Shown: positions 9,513 to 18,600 of the stretch, in pieces
Numbering within the stretch: the first letter of the stretch is position 1
Layout: every line of letters begins with the position of its first letter
DNA from: Burkholderia sp. 8Y
Lineage (GTDB): Bacteria; Pseudomonadota; Gammaproteobacteria; Burkholderiales; Burkholderiaceae
Length of the DNA stretch: 64,000 bases
Reading direction: 5' to 3'
Assembly (NCBI RefSeq): GCF_902506145.1
Contig: NZ_LR733520.1
Span: 2,153,476 to 2,217,475, forward strand
The notes under the pieces: model-generated
Seen by the model: the letters and a program-made list of their open reading frames with translations, nothing else
Told to the model about the DNA's origin: nothing
Databases searched by the model: none
Position numbers and translations under genes: made by a program

Positions 9513-9737
9513 TCTCGCTCGTCGGGGGCGCAAATCTTTGCAACTATCGTGCTTGGCAGCGGAAACCGAATTTGACTTTTACTATTACTGGCTTCGGTGC
9601 CCGCAAGCGTCTGGCCCGCTCACGGCCTGACCGAGTAAGCCCTGTATGAGCGACGGCAAAGTTGATTTGTTGGGAAGATAACACAACTGGTATCCTTCCT
9701 GCTGCATGTGAATCAAGTCCATTTGCACATCCGCATC

Positions 9738-10328
9738 ATGCATGACCTGCCCATTAAAGAACATCGGAACCGCTACGGTCATCCTGGCGCCATTATCTGG
9801 CTTACAGGACTTTCCGGAGCCGGAAAATCGACCCTCTCGCACAATCTTGAAAGGCGGCTTTTCGAGCGAGGTTATTTCGTCACCGCGTTAGACGGCGACG
9901 AATTGCGAGAAGATCTGAACGCGGATCTCGGCTTCTCCGCCAGCGATCGCACCGAAAACGTGCGACGGGTGGCGGCTGTCGCGCGCTTCATGGCCAATCG
10001 TGGTGCGCTCGTCATCGTGTCGCTCATCTCGCCCTTCGAGGAGGATCGGCAACGCGCTCGCGCGGCCTCCCACGTTCCGTTTCGCCTAGTTCACGTGGAT
10101 GCGAGCCTCGATGTGTGTCAGCGCCGCGACCCCAAAGGATTCTACGCACGGGTTGCGAAAGGCGGCATCCAGCAGTTCACCGGCGTCACTTCGCCGTACG
10201 AGCCGCCGCTTTCTCCCGATCTCCTTCTCAATACCGGTGAGTTGTCGATTGCCGCGTGCATCGACCGTCTCGTTCGCCTGGTAGAAGAAGCAGCACCTCT
10301 TGAGCACCGTACCCCTCAAGAACATTAA
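9738..10328 (+). CDS. cysC: Adenylylsulfate kinase (APS kinase)
   Basis: This enzyme phosphorylates adenosine 5'-phosphosulfate to PAPS, the universal sulfate donor. The 196-residue protein has the P-loop GLSGAGKST, the LDGDELREDLN segment that binds APS, the RTENVRRVAAVARF helix, the catalytic-serine loop SLISPFEEDR, and the C-terminal lid DPKGFYARVAKGGIQQFTG. All family motifs are present at normal length. ATG 9738 fits known CysC starts; an in-frame GTG at 9708 is possible. It lies 23 bases before a sulfotransferase gene and away from any assimilatory cys genes. This implies that its PAPS feeds sulfation of the glycan rather than cysteine synthesis. That is inference from context; the kinase call itself is secure. 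Confidence 0.95.
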   Translation: MHDLPIKEHRNRYGHPGAIIWLTGLSGAGKSTLSHNLERRLFERGYFVTALDGDELREDLNADLGFSASDRTENVRRVAAVARFMANRGALVIVSLISPFEEDRQRARAASHVPFRLVHVDASLDVCQRRDPKGFYARVAKGGIQQFTGVTSPYEPPLSPDLLLNTGELSIAACIDRLVRLVEEAAPLEHRTPQEH

Positions 10329-10351
10329 GGTTTCAACTCGAGATTCAAACG

Positions 10352-11167
10352 ATGTTCATACTCTTCGGTTCCCCGCGTTCCGGCACGACGCTCTTCAAGG
10401 AGAGCCTCAATCTGCATCCTCAAGTGCTGATTCCGTTCCAGACCACGTTCATCAGCCCGGTCGCACATCTCATGGGCTCGATTAGAGACTGGAGCAAGGC
10501 ACGGCCGCTCGTCGAGCAACTGATCGTTTCCACCGACGACTACGCCTCGACCCTCGAGCCGCACATAAGCAGAGCCGACGTGCACGATGCGCTCGACCAC
10601 GCGGCGCCGACGGTGGCTGGCGTCCTCAAGGCGATATACGGGAAAATTGCCGCGAACACTGGCAAGGCAATCGCGGGCGACAAGACGCCGGATGATCTGC
10701 TCTCCATCCGAAAGCTGGAAGAAGTTGGCGTGCTCGCGAGCGACATCAAGTTCCTGCATATCGTTCGCGATGTGCGCGGAGTGTTGTCGTCATTGCGGAA
10801 CGTCTCATGGGCTCCGGCTGGAATCGAGGAATACTTTCCGCGCCTCTGGAACTACACCAATCTGCATTTGTTCCGCGCAATGCAGGGGCAACCGAACTAT
10901 TTGATGGTGCGCTACGAAGACCTGGTGGCGAATCCTCGGGACACGCTTCAGAAAAGTTCGGCGCTGCTCGGATTGCCGTTCGACGAAGCCATGCTGGACC
11001 ATGCCGCACGCGCGCCCGTGCTTCGCCACGACCAGAGCCACCTGAACTTGTCGCAGCCGTTCCAGTCGGAGCGAGCCACCTCGTGGACGAAGTCGCTCGA
11101 CGCCGACACTCAAAAGCATTGTCACGACACTGCCGGCGAAGCGCTGCACGCATTCGGCTACGCTTGA
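10352..11167 (+). CDS. PAPS-dependent sulfotransferase
   Basis: This 271-residue cytosolic sulfotransferase belongs to the Sulfotransfer_1/3 type. The 5'-phosphosulfate-binding loop is at the very N-terminus (FGSPRSGTTLFKESL, residues 5-19). The 3'-phosphate-binding segment is near residues 130-145 (HIVRDVRGVLSSLRN, with the conserved Arg and the downstream Ser). YEDLVANPRDTL and a following W/H-rich stretch complete the typical fold. It follows cysC with a 23-base gap and is surely cotranscribed. Substrate specificity is not visible. Because the whole neighbourhood makes a surface polysaccharide, a sugar hydroxyl of that polymer, or of its lipid-linked precursor, is the likely acceptor. Confidence 0.9.
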   Translation: MFILFGSPRSGTTLFKESLNLHPQVLIPFQTTFISPVAHLMGSIRDWSKARPLVEQLIVSTDDYASTLEPHISRADVHDALDHAAPTVAGVLKAIYGKIAANTGKAIAGDKTPDDLLSIRKLEEVGVLASDIKFLHIVRDVRGVLSSLRNVSWAPAGIEEYFPRLWNYTNLHLFRAMQGQPNYLMVRYEDLVANPRDTLQKSSALLGLPFDEAMLDHAARAPVLRHDQSHLNLSQPFQSERATSWTKSLDADTQKHCHDTAGEALHAFGYA

Positions 11168-11180
11168 CGGCTGGGCCGAA

Positions 11181-11218
11181 GCGCCACGTCGCAAGCACCG
11201 CGCTCGCGACGTTGGCGC
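11181..11218. terminator. Convergent intergenic hairpin between sulfotransferase and manC
   Basis: GCGCCACGTCGC at 11181-11192 pairs with GCGACGTTGGCGC at 11206-11218 through twelve pairs with one bulged base. It fills the 52-base gap between two converging genes, where it could stop transcription in both directions. There is no T-run on either side, so it is a candidate only. Confidence 0.4.
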
Positions 11219-11219
11219 G

Positions 11220-12713
11220 TCAATTCCGCCCGTATGTGTCCTCGTACCGAACGATGTCATCCTCGCCCAGGTAGCTACCCGACTGGACCTCGATCATCGC
11301 GAGCGGGATCTTGCCCGGATTCTTGAGGCGATGTTTCTGGCCGAGCGGAATGTAGGTGGACTGATTCTCGGAGAGCAGCACGGTTTCATCGCCGCGCGTG
11401 ACGAGCGCCGTGCCGCTGACCACGATCCAGTGTTCCGCGCGGTGATGATGCATCTGCAAGGACAGTTCCGCACCGGGATTGACGACGATGCGCTTGACCT
11501 GAAAGCGCGGATCGCAATCGATCGAGTCGTACCATCCCCAGGGACGATAGACCTTTCGGTGGTGTACCGCCTCCGAACTGGCGCCCGACTCGAGCCGTGC
11601 AACGACGCGTTTCACGTTTTGCACCTCGGAGGTCTTGGCAACGAGGATCGCATCCGGCGTTTCGACGACGATCAAGTCTTCGGTACCCACACAGGCTATG
11701 AGCCGTCCCTCCGAGTGAGCGAACGTATTGCTCGCCCCTTCGAATATCACGCGGCCCCGTGCGACGTTGCCCGCATCGTCCTTGGGCGTCAGATCCCAGA
11801 TCGCATCCCACGAACCGACATCCGACCAGCCCGCAGTCAACGGCACGACGACGCCCCGCGCCGGCGAACCCGGCCTGTTCAGATGCTCCATGACCGCGAA
11901 GTCGATGGAATCGGACGGGCTCGCAGCGAAAGCCTCGGTTTCCAGACGCACGAAGTCCCGGTCTGCGCTTGCGTGTTCCACAGCCCTGGATACTGCGGTC
12001 CCGATGTCCGGGCAGAAGTGCTCGACGAGCCGAAGCCATACCGACGCGCAAAGAACGAAGATGCCGCTGTTCCACAGATAATCGCCGGACGCGACGTAGC
12101 GCTCGGCGACTTCACGATTCGGCTTCTCGACGAACGCTTCGAGCCCCAAGGCGCCGCGTTCGCCGGCCGGGCCGGATGCCTTGATGTAACCGTATCCCGT
12201 GTCCGGACGCGTGGCCGTGATGCCCATCGTCACCACGTGACCGTCAGCCGCTTCGTCGGCGGCCACTGATACGGCGCGGGTGAACGCCGACAGTTCGGTA
12301 ATGGCGTGATCGGCCGGCATGACCAGCATGATTGCATCGCCGCCATTTTGCGTGAGCAGCCGTGCAGCCGCCGTCAGTGCGGGCGCCGTGTTTTTGCCGA
12401 CGGGTTCGAGCACGATCCGGCTCTGGCGGCCGACCTGCCGCAACTGTTCCGCTGTCGTGAAGCGATGGTCTTCCCCACATACGACCATCACTTCCGCCGC
12501 CACGCGCCGCGCGCCTTGAAGACCGTCGAGACGTCGCGCCGTTGCCTGCAGCAGCGAGTCGTCGCCCAGCAGGTTGATCAACTGCTTCGGAAAGTGCTTG
12601 CGCGAAAGAGGCCAGAGCCGCGTGCCGGAGCCGCCGGCCAGAATCACCGCCTGCAAAGGCACTTCATGCCGCTCGTCTGCCCTGTTGAAACTGGAAGTTG
12701 TGATCTGTGTCAT
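11220..12713 (-). CDS. manC: Bifunctional mannose-1-phosphate guanylyltransferase / mannose-6-phosphate isomerase
   Basis: This type II PMI-GMP enzyme makes GDP-mannose from mannose-1-phosphate and can also interconvert Fru-6-P and Man-6-P. Residues about 20-300 form the nucleotidyltransferase, with the pyrophosphorylase signature LAGGSGTRLWPLSRKHFPKQ and the sugar-binding FVEKPN. Residues about 380-490 form the cupin isomerase domain, with RPWGWYDSID, the metal-ligand run LQMHHHRAEHWIVVSGTA and the terminal EVQSGSYLGEDDIVR. At 497 residues it has a normal length. It probably heads the group of minus-strand genes that follow it in the locus only in map order, since its own neighbours upstream (12762 onward) are transcribed toward it. 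GDP-mannose would feed one or more of the glycosyltransferases here. Confidence 0.95.
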   Translation of the reverse strand: MTQITTSSFNRADERHEVPLQAVILAGGSGTRLWPLSRKHFPKQLINLLGDDSLLQATARRLDGLQGARRVAAEVMVVCGEDHRFTTAEQLRQVGRQSRIVLEPVGKNTAPALTAAARLLTQNGGDAIMLVMPADHAITELSAFTRAVSVAADEAADGHVVTMGITATRPDTGYGYIKASGPAGERGALGLEAFVEKPNREVAERYVASGDYLWNSGIFVLCASVWLRLVEHFCPDIGTAVSRAVEHASADRDFVRLETEAFAASPSDSIDFAVMEHLNRPGSPARGVVVPLTAGWSDVGSWDAIWDLTPKDDAGNVARGRVIFEGASNTFAHSEGRLIACVGTEDLIVVETPDAILVAKTSEVQNVKRVVARLESGASSEAVHHRKVYRPWGWYDSIDCDPRFQVKRIVVNPGAELSLQMHHHRAEHWIVVSGTALVTRGDETVLLSENQSTYIPLGQKHRLKNPGKIPLAMIEVQSGSYLGEDDIVRYEDTYGRN

Positions 12714-12761
12714 CGCTGTTTATGTGTGGATCGGCGCCGACGTCCTGGCGCCGACCATAAA

Positions 12762-13772
12762 TCAAGCCGTGACCGCTGCGCGAAACGCCGACGCGTTGCG
12801 CGGGTCCGACGCGTAATCATAGAAAGCGGCGCGGGTCGCGAAGGCCGGCAGGACGGTCTGAAAGAAAACCAGCAACTCGGTGAACTGCTTGTTGCGCAGA
12901 AACTGCACGAACGCGTTCAGATCCTGCTCGTCGAGTCCCGCCGAGAACAGCCGCGGCCCGGACTGGAAAAGGCCCTGAGCGATAACGGCCGCGATCTCGA
13001 CACGTACCTTGCTGATGTCTTCCTTGATGGTGTTCCGCTCGTGCACGCGATACACGATGTGCTCGTGGTCGAGATCCAGATGCACGGAATCGTGTGCGAA
13101 CGCGTACATGAGGAAATCGAGGTCGTGACAGTAACGCAAGGGCTGGAAGCCGCCGGCCGCTTCCCATAGCTTGCGCGAGAACGCCATGTTGGACGTGGTC
13201 GCGACGAAGTTCTCGTTCATCAACGCAAGTTGCGGCAGCCCCGTGCCGACAAGGAACTGACGCGCGCGGCCGAGCCAGTCGATCGCCACGCCGGCTTGCT
13301 GGCGAACGCTGTCATCGTCCATGATGCCGACGGCGCCCGATATAAGTCCGACGCCAGGTCGTTCGCTCAAAACAGCGCGGCAGTACGCAAGCTTCTCCGG
13401 CGAAAAAACGTCATCCGAATTGAGCACCGCCACATACTCGCTTCGGCTAATGCCGATTGCACGATTCAACGTGTTGTGAGCGCCCGCGTTCTCCTGCTTG
13501 TAGATGCGCGCATGGCTGACCTTGGCCAGGGCGCGCTCCGCGAGTTCGAAGCCGTTATCCGACGAACCGTCATCGATCAGGATAATTTCATCGGCGGGCG
13601 ACGTCTGCGTCAAGACGCTTTCCAGCGCGGACTCGATGTAGCGCGCATGATTGTAGAGCGGCACGACTACCGAGATGCTCGGTCCGGTGAGCGCACCGGT
13701 CACTTCCTTGCGAGATTTGAAGATAGGCATGATGTGGCTGCGAAGACGGTCGGGCGATGATCGGCCCGTCAT
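12762..13772 (-). CDS. GT2 glycosyltransferase
   Basis: This 336-residue soluble family 2 glycosyltransferase has its GT-A fold at about residues 30-250. It starts with ISVVVPLYNHARYIESAL, followed by IILIDDGSSDNGFELAERAL and the metal-binding VLNSDDVFSPEKL. The C-terminal 90 residues are helical and unassigned. The ATG overlaps the stop of the upstream acetyltransferase as ATGA, which fixes the start at 13772 and indicates translational coupling. The donor sugar cannot be told from sequence; GDP-mannose and dTDP-rhamnose are the sugars whose synthesis genes are in the locus. Confidence 0.9.
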   Translation of the reverse strand: MTGRSSPDRLRSHIMPIFKSRKEVTGALTGPSISVVVPLYNHARYIESALESVLTQTSPADEIILIDDGSSDNGFELAERALAKVSHARIYKQENAGAHNTLNRAIGISRSEYVAVLNSDDVFSPEKLAYCRAVLSERPGVGLISGAVGIMDDDSVRQQAGVAIDWLGRARQFLVGTGLPQLALMNENFVATTSNMAFSRKLWEAAGGFQPLRYCHDLDFLMYAFAHDSVHLDLDHEHIVYRVHERNTIKEDISKVRVEIAAVIAQGLFQSGPRLFSAGLDEQDLNAFVQFLRNKQFTELLVFFQTVLPAFATRAAFYDYASDPRNASAFRAAVTA

Positions 13773-14347
13773 TGAATGTCGGTGTCGAAGAAAGGAAAGT
13801 ACCGCGATTTATAGTGCAAGTCTCGCGACCGCTCCTTGATGAAGCGAGCCGGATTCCCGCCCACGATCGTGTAAGGTTCGACGTCGCGCGTCACCACCGC
13901 ACCCGCGCCCACCACCGCGCCCTCGCCGATGCGCACGCCAGGACAGATGATCGCGCGTGCACCGATCCACGCGTGATCCTCGATCACGACAGGCTTGCAC
14001 AGGCAGACGAAGTCCGGATTCTGCGGATCGTGCGTGAGCGTCTGAATCAGCGTGTAATGCGAGATGTTCACATTGTTGCCGATGGTGAGAGGCACGCGTC
14101 CGTCGAGATAGGTGTAGCGGTTGATGACCGTATTGTCGCCAATCGAGATGTGATAGCCGGTTACGAAACACCCCATCGCCATGCTCGAATCGCGGCCCAT
14201 CCGCACCTGACAGAAACGGCGCAGAAACCAATGGCGGGGGCCGTAAGGCATCCAGTTCATGAACAGGTGATTGCCGAGATAAAAGCACACGGCAGGCTTG
14301 AAACGCCAACGTATGAATCGATAAAAAGTCTTCAGAGCGCCGAGCAT
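13769..14347 (-). CDS. Left-handed beta-helix acetyltransferase (WcaF/maltose-acetyltransferase-like)
   Basis: This 192-residue hexapeptide-repeat acyltransferase has an imperfect [LIV]-G-x4 repeat pattern from about residue 70 to 165 (ISIGDNTVINRY, LTIGNNVNISHY, VVIEDHAWIGARAIICPGV and RIGEGAVVGAGAVVTRDV), closing with YTIVGGNPARFIKER. The TLTHDPQNP loop carries the likely catalytic His. Enzymes of this type acetylate sugars on nucleotide or lipid carriers with acetyl-CoA. The gene is cotranscribed with the GT2 downstream (ATGA overlap) and with the GT4 upstream (16-base gap), so O-acetylation of the exported glycan is the natural guess. Confidence 0.88.
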   Translation of the reverse strand: MLGALKTFYRFIRWRFKPAVCFYLGNHLFMNWMPYGPRHWFLRRFCQVRMGRDSSMAMGCFVTGYHISIGDNTVINRYTYLDGRVPLTIGNNVNISHYTLIQTLTHDPQNPDFVCLCKPVVIEDHAWIGARAIICPGVRIGEGAVVGAGAVVTRDVEPYTIVGGNPARFIKERSRDLHYKSRYFPFFDTDIQ

Positions 14348-14363
14348 GATCCAGTCCGCCTGT

Positions 14364-15599
14364 TCAGTGAGCCTTGCGCCGTTCGCGCACCACGTTCTCG
14401 ATGATCTGCTCGTACCGCTTCACGATGGCGGAAAAATCGAAGCGTTCGTAAATCTTTGCCCGGCCGGCTCGCCCCTTCTCGCGCCACTTTTCACGGTTCG
14501 ACGCCATTTCGTCCATCGCCTGTGCGAGAACCGGTGCAATCTCATAGCTGTGCGGCTTGTACGCGAGTTCGTCGAGCAATGCCGAATTGAGTCTGGGCGT
14601 GTCACCGTACTCGTTGCGAATCAGCATGCCGATGTCGCTGTCTTCGATTACCTCTGCCGAGGCGCCCGTGTCGGTCAGGATCATGGGCTTCTGATAGAAC
14701 ATGGCCTCGTTCATGGCAATGCTCCAGCCTTCGATGAACGACGGCAGCAGGAAGGCGTCGGCAATGCGGTGCACGTCCTCGACGTCGGGGAAATAGCCCG
14801 GCATCAGAATGTGACCATCGAGTCCGTGCTCGCTGAGGTAGCGCCTGAGTTCCTCGACGTGCGGCGGATACACGACATTCCCGACACACAGAATCTTCAC
14901 GTCGCGGCGGCGCTGGAGCAGATGCTTCATCGCATCCGCCATGATGTAGTGACCTTTGTGAAGGTTATACGAAGCGATATTGGCGAATACGTAATCCGAC
15001 TCCGACAATCCGAGCGCTTCGCGCGTGAGTTTGACCGGCTTCTTTTCGCGCGCCTCGTGCTCCGAGATGATCAGTCCGTTCGGCACGGTGATGACCTTGC
15101 TCGCCGTCACGCCAAGATTCTCGACCGCGTAGCGCGTGGCATTGCGCGAAACGGAAATATAGCAATCGACGTAGCGGTCGTTTTCCGCGAAGGCGCGCGC
15201 CTGTTCCTGTGAAAAGAATGCGTAGACGTTGTGAATGAAAGTGATGTTGAGAATCCCGCGCTCCGCGAAGAGCGGATAGCCCGTGTTCGAGAAGTGCGAC
15301 ATCGACACATCGATGTCGAATTGCTTCAGCGTTTTGCGATAGGCGCCGAGCACGTCGCCCGCGGGCAATCCAATGACGCGTAGCCCTGCAGCCTGCGCGA
15401 CGCTACCCAGATGGCCGACTTTTCCCGGCGTGACGATGGTCACGTCGAAGCGCGCGCGATCGAACGCGAGGGCCGAATCGAGAACGACCTTTTCGAGGCC
15501 GCCCTTATCGAAGGAGGCGAGTTCGATCAGGACATTGAGCTTGTCCTTCGGCGCGCTGGCCGAAGTCTTGCGAAAAAAAGATAAGAGGGATTGAAGCAT
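14364..15599 (-). CDS. GT4 glycosyltransferase
   Basis: This 411-residue GT-B fold enzyme belongs to family 4. The N-terminal acceptor half begins ELASFDKGGLEKVVLDSA, with the glycine-rich turn usual for the family. The C-terminal donor half has FANIASYNLHKGH, ILMPGYFPDVEDVHRIADA and the EX7E-type motif EGWSIAMNEAMFYQKP. It lies 31 bases downstream of the large methyltransferase-glycosyltransferase gene and 16 bases before the acetyltransferase gene, so all are likely in one minus-strand operon. Its specificity is not predictable from these motifs. Confidence 0.9.
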   Translation of the reverse strand: MLQSLLSFFRKTSASAPKDKLNVLIELASFDKGGLEKVVLDSALAFDRARFDVTIVTPGKVGHLGSVAQAAGLRVIGLPAGDVLGAYRKTLKQFDIDVSMSHFSNTGYPLFAERGILNITFIHNVYAFFSQEQARAFAENDRYVDCYISVSRNATRYAVENLGVTASKVITVPNGLIISEHEAREKKPVKLTREALGLSESDYVFANIASYNLHKGHYIMADAMKHLLQRRRDVKILCVGNVVYPPHVEELRRYLSEHGLDGHILMPGYFPDVEDVHRIADAFLLPSFIEGWSIAMNEAMFYQKPMILTDTGASAEVIEDSDIGMLIRNEYGDTPRLNSALLDELAYKPHSYEIAPVLAQAMDEMASNREKWREKGRAGRAKIYERFDFSAIVKRYEQIIENVVRERRKAH

Positions 15600-15630
15600 G
15601 TCCGGTTCTAGTCAGTGTGTCGCCGGGATA

Positions 15631-18600
15631 TCAGGCGAGCACGTTGAATGCGTTGGCGCGCAGCTTGTGCGAAGTTCCGCTCGACCCGATGGACCCGAGC
15701 AGCGAGGCCATCTTCGCGGCAACGCTTTCCACCGAGTATTCGGCCATCGCCGCCGCGAAGCCCGCATCGGCCAGGCGGTTCCACAGCGCCTCGTCTTCAT
15801 GCAGGCGAATGATCGCATTCGCGATTTCTTCCGCGCCGTCGCCTTCGAGCACATGTTCCTCGTTCACGAGACCCATGCCCTCGCTCGCGACGCGACTCAG
15901 CACGCAAGGCAATCCGTGCAGCAGACTCGACACGACCTTGCCCTTGATGCCCGCGCCGAAACGAAGCGGCGCGACCGACAGGCGTGCCCGCTCGAGCACG
16001 CCATCGAGGTTCTCGACAAAGCCGACGATCGTCACGCCTCTCGCAGGATCGTGAAGTGCCTGAACTTCGGGCGTCACATTGCTGCCGACGATGTCGAGCT
16101 TAGCGTGCGGAAGGCGTGCGATGACCTTCGGCCAGATGTCGTTGACGAGGAACGTGACCGCGTCGACGTTCGGCCTATGCGCAAAACCGCCGACGAAGAT
16201 CACGCCGGAACGGTCGGAGAAGGTCTTCGCCGAACGCGTCGGCAGGCGCGGGATGGGAATCCGATGCACGTTCGCCGCAGGCAGTGTGCGCTTGACGATG
16301 TCGTATTCGAGACGGCTCACCACGATGGTCGCGTCCGACTTGCTGATCGCGCTGATCTCTTCCCTACGCAGCGACAAGGCCAAATCGAGCGCCTCCGCGG
16401 ACCGCTCGTGGATGGCCGCCCGCTCCTCGCGCAGATAGTGCAGGTCAACGGTCCCGAAAACGACCTTGACGTGCGGCACGCCCATCTTGAGGGGCTCGAT
16501 GACATGGCGCGCGACGATGACGCGCTGAGCCAGCACCACGTCGGCCTGCGCGGCCTCGGACATGACCAGGCGATTGAGCGACTCCAGGCCGCGGGCATAT
16601 TGCACGCGCACGCCCCATCGCCGCAGCGCATCCGAATAGGATTCGACCGGCTTATCTTCGAACGCAGCGATGAAACTGACTTCGAAACCGAACTCCTGGA
16701 AGATGCGCATGTACCAGAACACGTCTGCAGAGCCGGAGTCCTGGTCGGGCTTCGGAACGAACGCATCGATCAGCACGACCTTTGGACGCTTGGCCAGCGT
16801 GAGCGGGCCGCCGTTCGCGCCCGCCGACACGAAAGTCGTCTCGAAGCGCTCGCGCAGCGCCCAGCGCTGGTAAGCGTCGTTCCACTTCTCGTCGGCATTC
16901 GGCTCGCGTTCCACCGTCTGCTCCAGGCTGACGAAGCGCGCAAAAGGATGGCAGTAGATGTGCTCGCCCAGTTCGGCAATGCGCAGCGCAATGCCGGCCA
17001 GGCCGGCGCCAAACGGCGTTTCCGCTCCGAAATCCGCCGCGATCTGCTGCCATGTACGCGTTCTTATCGCGACAAAGCCGGGGCCTGCGGAGGACACGCG
17101 CGTGACGGCGTTCACGAGCGGACTCTCCGCCGTCAGTCCGACGCCGTTGGGCTTCAAACGTCCGTCCGCCTCGATGGCGGCGCCCGCGCTGCGCACGACG
17201 CCTTGCTCGTCGATGACCAGCGCCGCGAACGCGGCTGCGTCGTCGAAGCGCGCGAAGCCCTGGACGAGAGCCTCGAGCCAGCCGGCTTGCGCAATCAGCA
17301 AGTCCGACAGCAGAACCACGTAGTCGCCCTCGGGGGCGCCGAGAGCATCGCGCAACACATCGAGCGAGGCTACGGTCCGCGCATCGCCGAGAACATCCAT
17401 GTTGAATTGCTTGGCGGCAGCGGACGCCTGCGCGCCGACGACCACCACTCGCACCGGGACTTCGTCGGCGTGCTCGCTCAATGCGGCAAGGCATTGACGC
17501 AGGGCACGCTCATCGCCCGAATGGAGGATGACGACGGTCGCACGCGGATTGTGATGGGCAACGAACGGCCGCACCGTCGCCAGCGCTCGCGTCTGCGCGG
17601 TCGCGACCGGCGCTGTCGTGACGACGGGCGCCGCGGCGGGCGCTGCGGAAGCTTCCACCGGAGCGGCGGACGCAGCGGGGACCGGAGGCGCGGGTTGATG
17701 AGCCGCCGGCGAGGGGGTTGCGGCGACGCCGCGACGCATGCCGCGCAGCTTTCTGACAGCGAACCGCAGCGGCTTCGTGATCCACCAGGACGTCGACCCG
17801 TAGATCGCGGCGATCTGAGTTTTCAGTGCCTCATTCTCGCCCCGCAGCACGGCTTCGATCTGAATGTAAGCGCGGCTTTGTCGCACGCCATCCTGGACCT
17901 GATCGAGGACCGAATGCGATTGCCTGACCTGCTCGCCAATGCCTTTGAGCAGACTGATCACGTTCGTTTGGTCGCTCAGGCGATGATTCAGCTCCTTGGC
18001 GACCGCCAGTTGATCGTTGAGCCGGCTGCACTCCTGATTGAGCCGGACGATCTCCTCGTTGAGCCGGACGGTTTCCACGGTCAGCGAGCCCACCTTTGCG
18101 TCGCGCTCGAGCACCGCTTCGGTCAGCCGGACGGTCTCGGCGGTCAGTGTGCCGATTTCCTCACCCCGGCCTAGCGTTTCGGTGGTAAGCCGCGTGATTT
18201 CGGTAAGCTGCGCGCCGATTTGCTGATTGCGGGCGTCGTCATAACGGGCGAACGACAGCGCGCCTTCCAGCACGTCGTCGTCCGGCTCGGGAAGCGGACC
18301 ATCGGATGCGAGCGCCACGAAATAGACCGGATCGACGATGCCTGCCGTTGCCCGGTATTCGTTGGGCGCGACTTCCGACCAGTAGGTGACCTGCTTCGCG
18401 CCCTCACGGCCTTCGCGAAACAGCAAGGATCCCGCCGTCGGTTTCTGCTCGTAGAGCACGAAGTTCTTGAAGCCGCTCTTCAGCCACGCAATGAACTCTC
18501 CACGATCCAGTTCGCGCACGTGGAACTCGTTGGGCGGTGCGCCCGGCGGCGAATACACCGGACGGTTGGGCGTGGAGATTATCATCAGACCATCGGGCCG

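Noticed and set aside
15598..18174. 858-codon open frame on the plus strand
   Set aside because: It lies antisense to the methyltransferase-glycosyltransferase gene and is rich in Arg and His, as expected for the shadow of a GC-rich gene.
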